Shown: positions 1 through 5,808 of the stretch, one piece after another | How the letters are laid out: every line of letters starts with the position of its first letter | Position numbering within the stretch: position 1 is the first letter of the stretch | From: AC-32 sp046726435 | GTDB lineage: Bacteria > Actinomycetota > Thermoleophilia > Gaiellales > Gaiellaceae | Direction: 5' to 3' | Length of the DNA: 8,688 nucleotides | Assembly: GCA_046726435.1 (NCBI GenBank) | Contig: JBKPAM010000103.1 | Location: forward strand, 1-8,688 | Program-made: the position numbers and the translations under genes | The notes under the pieces: model-generated | Seen by the model: the letters and a program-made list of their open reading frames with translations, nothing else | The model's database searches: none | Told to the model about the DNA's origin: nothing

Positions 1-1515
1 GGCCGCGGGCGGTTCGGGCGCCGGCGCGAGCGTCGTCCTGAGCGGCACCTCCCTGAGCAGCCAGGAAAGGATGAAGGGCACCGTCGCCAGCGCCATGCCC
101 CAGAGGAACACGCCGTGGAGCGCGTGCGCGAACGCCTGCAGGAAGTCCACGTGCACGGCGGCGGGCAGGTGCCTGGCCTGCTCGGGGTTGAGGTGCACTC
201 CGCTGCCGAGCCGGTCAGTGACGCCGCGCGGCAGCTGCGAGAGCTGGCCGGCGAGGCGCGAGGCGAAGATCGTCCCGAAGAGCGCCACACCGAACGAGCC
301 GCCCACCGAGCGGAAGAAGGTCGCGGTCGAGGTGGCGACGCCGATCTCCTGCGGCCGCACGTCGTTCTGGACGACGAGCACCAGCACCTGCATCACGAGC
401 CCGATCCCGACCCCCACGACGAGCATGTAGACCGAGGCGAGCCAGGGCGCGGTGCCGACCCCGAGCCGCGAGAGCAGGTACATGCCGACGACCAGAACCG
501 CGGTTCCGGCGATCGGAAACGGCTTGTAACGGCCGATGCGGCTGATCACACGGCCCGAGGCGATCGCCGCCACGAGCAGCCCGGCCATCAGGGGTAGCAG
601 TCGCAGCCCCGAGCTTGTCGGGCTCGCGCCGTAGACGAGCTGGAGGTAGAGCGGGATGAACACGATCGCGCCGAACATCGCCATCCCGATCGTGAAGCCC
701 ATCGCATTCGCGACGCTGAACACGCGCGAGCGGAAGAGCTCGAGCGGCACGATCGGCTCGGCCGCGCGGCCCTCCCACCAGATGAAGGTCGCGAGCAGCG
801 CGCAACCGGCGACGCCGAGCCCGATGATCGTCGGCGAGCCCCAGGCGTACTCCGTCCCGCCCCAGGTCGCGAGCAGGATCAGGGCGCCGACCGCACCGGT
901 GAGCAGGCCCGCTCCGAGGTAGTCGACCCGGTGGCGGGTGTGCGGCGTGTGCAGATGCAGGCGCGTGACGACGATCAGGACGGCGAGCCCGCCGACAGGC
1001 ATGTTCACGTAGAAGACCCAGCGCCAGGAGAGGTTGTCGACGAGGAAGCCGCCCAGCAGCGGGCCCGCAACCGAGGCCACCGCGAACACCGAGCCGATCA
1101 GCCCCATGTAGCGGCCGCGCTCCCTCGGCGGGACGATGTCGGCGATGATCGCCTGCGCGCCGACCATCAGGCCGCCGGCGCCGATCCCCTGCAGCGCGCG
1201 GAAGCCGATCAGCTCGCCCATCGACTGGGAGAGGCCGGCGAGCATCGACCCGGCGAGAAAGATAAGGATTGCCGTGAGGAAGACAGGCTTGCGCCCGAGC
1301 ATGTCGCCGAGCTTGCCGTAGAGCGGGGTCGAAACCGTGGACGCGAGCAGGTACGAGGTGACCACCCACGACAGGTGGTTGAGCCCGCCGAGGTCGCCCA
1401 CGATCGTCGGCAGCGCCGTCGAGACGATGGTCTGGTCGAGCGCGGCCAGGAACATGCCCAGCATCAGCGCGCCGAAGATCGTCCACAGCGCCCGCCCGGT
1501 CGGCCGTTCCGTCAC
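1..1515 (-). CDS. DHA2-family (EmrB/QacA-type) MFS efflux transporter, C-terminus cut by the window edge
   Basis: The 505 visible codons encode a proton-coupled multidrug exporter of the 14-TM DHA2 type, acting in the cytoplasmic membrane. TM1 carries LDQTIVSTALP (D27), typical of DHA2. The loop after TM2 has motif A, GKLGDMLGRK (67-76). TM4 has RALQGIGAG (106-114), and TM5 has the antiporter motif C start GPLLGGF (151-157). Many hydrophobic helices follow up to LLREVPLRT (486-494), which is close to the usual C-terminus of the family, so only a few codons are probably missing. The GTG start at 1515 is supported by a GGGAGG ribosome site 8 nt upstream and lies inside the stop of the TetR gene (GTGA, 1512-1515), so translation is probably coupled. 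The adjacent TetR protein is the likely regulator. The substrate cannot be told from sequence; drug or metabolite export is inferred. No truncation or frameshift is seen. Confidence 0.93.
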   Translation of the reverse strand, partial: MTERPTGRALWTIFGALMLGMFLAALDQTIVSTALPTIVGDLGGLNHLSWVVTSYLLASTVSTPLYGKLGDMLGRKPVFLTAILIFLAGSMLAGLSQSMGELIGFRALQGIGAGGLMVGAQAIIADIVPPRERGRYMGLIGSVFAVASVAGPLLGGFLVDNLSWRWVFYVNMPVGGLAVLIVVTRLHLHTPHTRHRVDYLGAGLLTGAVGALILLATWGGTEYAWGSPTIIGLGVAGCALLATFIWWEGRAAEPIVPLELFRSRVFSVANAMGFTIGMAMFGAIVFIPLYLQLVYGASPTSSGLRLLPLMAGLLVAAIASGRVISRIGRYKPFPIAGTAVLVVGMYLLSRLGVGTAPWLASVYMLVVGVGIGLVMQVLVLVVQNDVRPQEIGVATSTATFFRSVGGSFGVALFGTIFASRLAGQLSQLPRGVTDRLGSGVHLNPEQARHLPAAVHVDFLQAFAHALHGVFLWGMALATVPFILSWLLREVPLRTTLAPAPEPPAA

Positions 1516-2153
1516 GCCGCCCGCCTCCCTGCCGTGCGTGCGAGCTGGGCCCTGGTCAGCGGCGGCTGAGGAAGCGGGGTCGCCGCCCCGGCCCGCAGGC
1601 CGTCCAGCATGAGACCCAGGAAGCGGCGCCAGTGGTCGGGCGCCACCGAGGTGGTCATCTCGATCACTCGGGTGGCCGTCGAGAAGACGAGCGGGAGATC
1701 CTCAACCGTGAAGTCGGGCCGCAGGTCGCCCTGCTCCTGGGCGCGCCTGATCAGCCGGCGCAGGGGCGGCCGGATCCGCGCCCGCATCGCGTCCGCCCGC
1801 TCCCGGCCACGCTCGCTGCTCGCGAGCATGTCCTTCAGGCCGCGGTTCGCAGCGTGCTGGGCGATCGCCTGCTCGAGAAAGTTTGTGAAGCCGAGCCAGG
1901 CGTCCGTTTCGGCGGAGCAGCGCTCGGCCAGGTCGATCAGCTCCGCGAAGGAGTCCTCGAGCACCGCGTCGATCAACTCCTCCTTGGTCGGGAAGTGGCG
2001 GTAGAGGGTTCCCATGCCGAGGCCCGCGTGGTGGGTGATCTCCTCGACCGAGGCCTCGACGCCTTCTCGCGCGAAGATCTCGCGCGCGCTGGCGACGAGC
2101 CGCTCGCGGTTACGGCGCGCGTCGCGGCGCAGGGGCTTCGTCTGGGCGTGCAC
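1512..2153 (-). CDS. TetR/AcrR-family transcriptional repressor
   Basis: This is a 213-residue one-component repressor. Residues about 11-60 form the TetR N-terminal DNA-binding domain: a helix around RERLVASAREIFAREG, then a helix-turn-helix with SVEEITHHAGLGMGTLYRHF (35-54) and the usual PTKEEL continuation. The rest is a helical ligand-binding and dimerisation domain; WLGFTNFLEQAIAQHAA (86-102) resembles SbtR-like C-terminal domains, which is a recollection and less sure. The GTG at 2153 was chosen because it gives a normal family length and places the HTH at the usual distance. Upstream in-frame codons to 2381 would run into the neighbouring hydrolase gene and have no TetR-like sequence. 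The stop overlaps the MFS start by 4 bp, so it most likely represses its own operon and the pump until a ligand binds. A perfect inverted repeat 18-39 bp upstream of the start is the obvious operator candidate. Confidence 0.92.
   Translation of the reverse strand: MHAQTKPLRRDARRNRERLVASAREIFAREGVEASVEEITHHAGLGMGTLYRHFPTKEELIDAVLEDSFAELIDLAERCSAETDAWLGFTNFLEQAIAQHAANRGLKDMLASSERGRERADAMRARIRPPLRRLIRRAQEQGDLRPDFTVEDLPLVFSTATRVIEMTTSVAPDHWRRFLGLMLDGLRAGAATPLPQPPLTRAQLARTAGRRAA
1524..1529 (-). promoter_or_regulatory. Shine-Dalgarno site for the MFS gene
   Basis: GGGAGG on the minus strand sits 8 nt before the GTG at 1515, inside the 3' end of the TetR gene. It decides the GTG start and supports translation of the pump from the shared transcript. 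Confidence 0.6.
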
Positions 2154-2170
2154 CTCGGAAGTGTAGCTGA

Positions 2171-2192
2171 AAGCGGAGTGGGCGCTCCGCTT
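2171..2192. promoter_or_regulatory. Perfect 8-bp inverted repeat between the hydrolase and TetR genes (operator or hairpin terminator)
   Basis: The arms AAGCGGAG (2171-2178) and CTCCGCTT (2185-2192) are exact reverse complements with a 6-nt spacer. The repeat overlaps the last bases of the upstream hydrolase stop codon and lies 18 bp before the TetR GTG. The 22-bp size and position suit a TetR operator for autoregulation. In RNA it could instead form a hairpin ending the upstream transcript, but no run of T follows it on the minus strand, so a classical intrinsic terminator is less well supported. Only one copy is seen in the window. Confidence 0.5.
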
Positions 2193-2868
2193 AGCGCACC
2201 GGGGCTGCGAACAGCGCGATCTTGGGCGCTTCCGCAGTACCGAGCAGGTCTTCCGCTGCCGCTTCGCTCGAGTCGAGCCGCTCGACCGGCGCGTCCAGCG
2301 CGTCGAGGAACTCGTCGGGTGGCTCGAGAAAGTTGACCGCGGGCGTCTCGAAGTGCATCGGGACGACCAGCCGCGGCGCAAGCGAGCGGACGAGCTCCGC
2401 CGCTTCGTTCCCGCCGATCGTCGGGCCGCCGCCGACGGGAACGAACATCACGTCGGCCCCGCCGATCGCCTCGCGCTGCTCCGGCCGCAGTGCCGCCTGC
2501 CCGAAGTCGCCGAAGTGGGCGACGCGCAGGCCGTCGAGCGAGAAGCAGAAGATCGTGTTCGGCCCGCGCGCGGTGCCCGCGGCGGCGTCGTGCTCGGAGG
2601 CGATTGCCACCACCTCGCCGAGCGGCGACTCCAAGCGGCCGGCCGTCGAGCGCAGCACGACCGGCGAGCCGCCGATGACTTCGGCCGCGTTGTGGTCGCC
2701 GTGCTCGTGCGTGACGAGCACGAGGTCTGCCGACACGCCCTCGATCGGCGGGTAGTCGAACTGCAGCCCCTGCGAGACCAGCCGGCTCACGTCGCCGAAG
2801 GGATCCACGAACACCGACCGCTCGCCGCTGAGCAGGTACGCCGACTGACCGAACCAGCGGATCCGCAC
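2191..2868 (-). CDS. Metallo-beta-lactamase-fold hydrolase, UlaG-like (Lactamase_B_3 type)
   Basis: This 225-residue cytosolic metal-dependent hydrolase has no signal peptide. It opens with MRIRWFGQSAYLL, close to the usual start of UlaG/UPF0173-like proteins, which supports the GTG at 2868. Metal ligands are visible: THEHGDH (53-59; H54, H56, D58, H59), H93 in SEHD, D121 in FGDFGQ, and a C-terminal H172 in PMHF. The full ligand set argues for an active enzyme. The family includes ascorbate-6-phosphate lactonase and many enzymes of unknown substrate, so no reaction is assigned. The start is 23 bp after the ABC permease stop, and the only ribosome-site candidate is a weak GGGG about 10 nt upstream. 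It may be the last gene of the kinase/ABC operon or a separate unit. The stop touches the inverted repeat in front of the TetR gene. Confidence 0.9.
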   Translation of the reverse strand: MRIRWFGQSAYLLSGERSVFVDPFGDVSRLVSQGLQFDYPPIEGVSADLVLVTHEHGDHNAAEVIGGSPVVLRSTAGRLESPLGEVVAIASEHDAAAGTARGPNTIFCFSLDGLRVAHFGDFGQAALRPEQREAIGGADVMFVPVGGGPTIGGNEAAELVRSLAPRLVVPMHFETPAVNFLEPPDEFLDALDAPVERLDSSEAAAEDLLGTAEAPKIALFAAPVR

Positions 2869-2891
2869 AGCCGGACGTTACCCCGCGTTGG

Positions 2892-3707
2892 TCAGTCTCC
2901 GGCGACGTCGCGGCGGAGGAAGACCAGGTAGGCCGTGCACAGCGGGATCCCGATGTACAACGCACAGACCCAGAGCGCGCGGCTCACGGGAGCCCAGTCG
3001 GCCGGCACTCGCAGGAAGCCGTGCCACGCCTCGAACTGGGTCCCGAGCAGGTAGGGCCGGAAGCTCTCGGTCCCCGGCAGTACGCCGAGAAGCTGCATGA
3101 AGAGCGCCCACATCAGGGCGCCGACGACCGAGGCGGCGCTGTTGCGCGTCACCGTGGAGAGCATCAGCCCGAACGCGGCGATCCCGGCCAGCGGCAGCGT
3201 GTAGACCGCGAGGCTCGCGAGCAGCAGGAGGAGGCCGTGGCCCGCGGAGACCTGCGTCCCCGAGAGCGAGGTCAGCGGGTGGAAGCCCCAGGCGATGCTG
3301 CCTGCGACGAGACCGACGAGGCCCATCGCGAGCACAAGCGCGAGCGTGTAGGTCGCGGTCGCGAGCGTCTTCCCGGCGAAGACCTCGCCGCGCTGGCGCG
3401 AGCGGGTGAGGATCGTCTTCATGGTCCCGTTCTGCCTCTCGGAGGCGACGATGTCGCCGGCGACGAGAGCGGTGATCAGGGGCAGGCCCCAGATCGACAT
3501 GAAGAACAGGACGACGAACGGCACTGCGAGCCCGGTGTCCCGGATGTAGCGCCCGAGCGGCACGTCGTTCGGGCCGCCGGTCTGCAGCACGAGCACGACG
3601 ACGAAGATGATCGGGACGAGCGTCGCCGCGCCGAGGCCGAGGTAGGTGCGCTTCTGCGCGAGCAGCTTCGCGACCTCCCAGCGGTAGACGCGGGCAACTG
3701 CGGTCAT
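2892..3707 (-). CDS. ABC-2 type transporter permease subunit
   Basis: This 271-residue integral membrane protein has about six hydrophobic segments (roughly 23-42, 60-83, 116-140, 157-181, 190-210, 243-264). After the second comes the conserved cytoplasmic stretch GDIVASERQNGTMKTIL (84-100), the region that in BcrB/NosY-type ABC-2 permeases faces the ATPase. The N-terminal MTAVARVYRWEVAKLLAQKR is the typical amphipathic entry of these subunits. The ATG at 3707 overlaps the ATPase stop by 4 bp (ATGA), so the two are translationally coupled and form one exporter, probably two permease copies with two ATPases. There is no fused ATPase and no large extracellular domain, so it is not a MacB/BceB-type protein. 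Substrate unknown; the company of an extracytoplasmic-sensing kinase and a LolA-like protein suggests a lipid, lipopeptide or membrane-active compound (inference). Confidence 0.92.
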   Translation of the reverse strand: MTAVARVYRWEVAKLLAQKRTYLGLGAATLVPIIFVVVLVLQTGGPNDVPLGRYIRDTGLAVPFVVLFFMSIWGLPLITALVAGDIVASERQNGTMKTILTRSRQRGEVFAGKTLATATYTLALVLAMGLVGLVAGSIAWGFHPLTSLSGTQVSAGHGLLLLLASLAVYTLPLAGIAAFGLMLSTVTRNSAASVVGALMWALFMQLLGVLPGTESFRPYLLGTQFEAWHGFLRVPADWAPVSRALWVCALYIGIPLCTAYLVFLRRDVAGD

Positions 3708-4654
3708 ACGGCTACCGCCGCCGCGACGCGGTCGTGGTCCGACGATTCGCCGTCGGTCATGCCGAGGAACAGCTCCTCCAGGCTGGCCGCCTCGGGGACC
3801 AGGGCCGTGAACGCGATCCGAGCCTGGCCGAGCGCGAGCGTGAGGGCGGCGACGGCCTCCTCGTCCGCGGTGAAGCGCAGCTCGCCGTCGGCGACGCGAA
3901 CGTCCTCGATCCCGGGCTGGGCGAGCAGGATCGTCCTCGTCCGCTCCGCTTCGACGGCTCGCAGGCGGTAGCCGCTGGCCGCGGTCGCGAGCAGGTCGCG
4001 CAGGGCGCCCTGGTAGATGATCCGGCCCCTGCGGATGATCGCCACGCGGGTGCAGAGCTCCTCGACCTCGTAGAGCAGGTGGCTGGAGAGCAGGATCGTG
4101 ATTCCCTCGCCCGCGAGGCGCCGGACGAGATCCCGCATGTCGCGCATTCCGGCCGGATCGAGACCCGTAGTGGGCTCGTCCAGGAGAAGCAGCCGCGGCT
4201 GCCGCAGCAGCGAGGCCGCGATCCCGAGGCGCTGGCGCATCCCGTGCGAGTAGCCGCCGACGCGGTCCTTGGCGCGGTCGCGCAGCTCGACGAGCTCGAG
4301 CACCTCCTCGACGCGCGAGCTCGAGACGGGCTCGTCGTAATCGGCCAGCAGCCGCAGGTTGCGCCGGCCGGAGAGGTACGGGTAGAAGCGCGGCTCCTCG
4401 ACGAAGCCGGCGACGCCGTCGAGCGCCCTGGCTCCGTCGACCAGCGGCTCGCGGCCGAACAGGCGCGCAGTCCCCGCGGTCGGGCGGATCAGGCCGAGCA
4501 GCATCCGTAGTGAAGTGGTCTTGCCGGCGCCGTTCGGCCCGAGGTAGCCGAAGATGTCGCCGCGGTCGACGGTCAGGTCGACGTGGTCGACGGCGACGAG
4601 CTCGCCGTAGCGCTTGACGAGCCCGCGCGTCTCGACGGGTGGAGCGTCGCTCAC
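3704..4654 (-). CDS. ABC transporter ATP-binding protein, BcrA/CcmA type, with glutamate in the Q-loop position
   Basis: The 316-residue ATPase powers the neighbouring ABC-2 permease from the cytoplasmic face. The Walker A motif is GPNGAGKTT (39-47), the signature region YSHGMRQRLGIA (135-146), Walker B LLLLDEPTTGLDP (155-167), with the H-loop in LSSHLL (H192). Where most ABC ATPases have Q, this one reads GFVEEPRFYPYLSG (83-96), so E86 replaces the glutamine. This is known as the E-loop in lantibiotic-immunity (LanF) and bacitracin (BcrA) ATPases. Residues about 225-300 form the C-terminal accessory domain usual for the group, ending with SLEELFL. The GTG at 4654 is chosen because it sits in the GTGA overlap with the LolA-like gene and leads directly into the ABC domain. 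Upstream in-frame codons have no family resemblance. The ribosome site is weak, consistent with coupled translation. Confidence 0.94.
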   Translation of the reverse strand: MSDAPPVETRGLVKRYGELVAVDHVDLTVDRGDIFGYLGPNGAGKTTSLRMLLGLIRPTAGTARLFGREPLVDGARALDGVAGFVEEPRFYPYLSGRRNLRLLADYDEPVSSSRVEEVLELVELRDRAKDRVGGYSHGMRQRLGIAASLLRQPRLLLLDEPTTGLDPAGMRDMRDLVRRLAGEGITILLSSHLLYEVEELCTRVAIIRRGRIIYQGALRDLLATAASGYRLRAVEAERTRTILLAQPGIEDVRVADGELRFTADEEAVAALTLALGQARIAFTALVPEAASLEELFLGMTDGESSDHDRVAAAVAV

Positions 4655-5808
4655 CTGACGGCCCGGGCGGCGGCCTCGGCTGCGGCCGGTGGGAGCGATC
4701 CCGCCAGCACGAAGCTCGTACCGCCACGGTGCCACTCGAGCACGGTGCCCAGCTGGGTTGCGAGCTCGTGGGCGGTCAGGCCGTCGAGCGAGACCGTCGG
4801 CAGCGCCGAGAGCGCGCGTTGCGCCGGGCCGGCTGAGCCCGCCTCGTGCTCGACGAGCACGATCCCGCCGAGCCCGCGCCCGTAGAGCACGAGCGCGGTG
4901 TCGCCGCCGACCAGGCGTACGTCGCGGCGCGGCAGGCCGACGAGCGAGCTCGGCGCGGTTACCGGGAAGTGGGCTGCGGCCCTGACCTTGTCGAGACCCG
5001 TGACCGGGGGCGTGCTCCGTTCGTGGTCGGCGGGAGAAGGCGTGCCGAGGTCGACGACCTTCGCGCCGGCGGGGGGTGAGATGTCGACGTCGCTCGAAGG
5101 CACACGGCCATACGAGATGCTCGTCACCGTCAGCTCCAGGACCGGGGAGCTGCTGCCCTGGGCGTAGATGCCGGCGCGCAGCGGCGTCCCGTGAACGGCG
5201 TCCCAGGCGAGCCCGAGGGAGCCGAGCAGACCACCGTCGTGCTTCGGGGAGGCGGACACGCTGTAGGCGGGCTGCCCGGCTACGTCCGTCGGCTTCGCAG
5301 ACGAGAGCTTCCAGTGCGTACCGAGCGCGGCGAGAGCCTTGTGGATCTCCGCGAGCGCCGGCACGGCGTTCTTCGCGTGGTCACTCCGGACCTGCGCCGG
5401 CAGGGTCGCGCGATAGACGGTGTTCGAGGACGCGTCGTAGATCCTGACCCGGTCGCCCCTCCAGACGACCTGCACGTCGCCGGCGTCCGACTGCAGCTCG
5501 AGGCGGCCGTGGCCGTCACCGGTCAGCCACAGCCGGCCGGAGGCGCCCGACATCAGCGCGGAGCCGACCTGGCCCAGCAGCGACCCCGACGGGAAGAGCT
5601 TGTTCGTGAAGCGGATGCGCGCCGCGATGCCCTCCGGCTGCTTGGCCGCGAGCGCGGCAGCGACCGCGCGGTCGAGCGGCTTCGGCTGCGGCTTCGGGCC
5701 TCCACCCTTCGCGGCCATCGCGATCGCCGCTCCCCCGGCGGTGAGCGCGCACACTGCGGCGACAACGAGTACGAGGCTGCGGGTTGAGAGGCGGCGGAGA
5801 TAGCTCAC
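4651..5808 (-). CDS. Secreted or membrane-anchored LolA-like protein with an additional C-terminal domain
   Basis: This 385-residue protein starts with basic residues and one hydrophobic stretch (about 11-33), a signal peptide (possible cleavage near AMA, 30-32) or signal anchor. C20 lacks a proper lipobox. Residues about 42-255 look like the LolA/RseB-like beta fold found in actinobacterial 'outer membrane lipoprotein carrier' and DUF2092-type proteins: ARIRFTNKLFP, SGRLWLTGDGHGRLELQSDAGDVQVVWRGDRVRIYD split over 64-125, VAGQPAYSVSASPKHDGG (176-193) and ISPPAGAKVVDLG (243-255). After a polar linker, residues about 278-385 form a second small domain (FPVTAPSSLVGLPRRDVRLV onwards; WHRGGTSFVLAGSLP 359-373) resembling DUF4367-like modules. 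The GTG at 5808 has a GAGGA ribosome site 6 nt upstream. Its gene overlaps those of the kinase and the ATPase by 4 bp each. It probably works outside the membrane with the ABC pair or modulates the kinase; the ligand is unknown. Confidence 0.8.
   Translation of the reverse strand: MSYLRRLSTRSLVLVVAAVCALTAGGAAIAMAAKGGGPKPQPKPLDRAVAAALAAKQPEGIAARIRFTNKLFPSGSLLGQVGSALMSGASGRLWLTGDGHGRLELQSDAGDVQVVWRGDRVRIYDASSNTVYRATLPAQVRSDHAKNAVPALAEIHKALAALGTHWKLSSAKPTDVAGQPAYSVSASPKHDGGLLGSLGLAWDAVHGTPLRAGIYAQGSSSPVLELTVTSISYGRVPSSDVDISPPAGAKVVDLGTPSPADHERSTPPVTGLDKVRAAAHFPVTAPSSLVGLPRRDVRLVGGDTALVLYGRGLGGIVLVEHEAGSAGPAQRALSALPTVSLDGLTAHELATQLGTVLEWHRGGTSFVLAGSLPPAAAEAAARAVR

Noticed and set aside
215..1486. 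423-codon minus-strand frame within the MFS gene
   Set aside because: It is a shifted frame of the transporter, full of Arg/Ala/Pro, with no hydrophobic helices. The true frame starting at 1515 gives a clean MFS protein.
2154..2381. N-terminal extension of the TetR protein to an upstream ATG
   Set aside because: The extra 76 residues are Arg/Ser-rich, overlap the hydrolase gene and have no TetR-family similarity.
1973..2965. 330-codon minus-strand frame spanning the hydrolase and TetR genes
   Set aside because: It is a shifted frame of both genes and carries no recognisable domain.
2892..4727. Apparent 611-residue fusion protein joining the permease to upstream sequence
   Set aside because: The upstream half is an out-of-frame reading of the ATPase gene. 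The permease has its own ATG in the ATGA overlap, so there is no fusion or frameshift.
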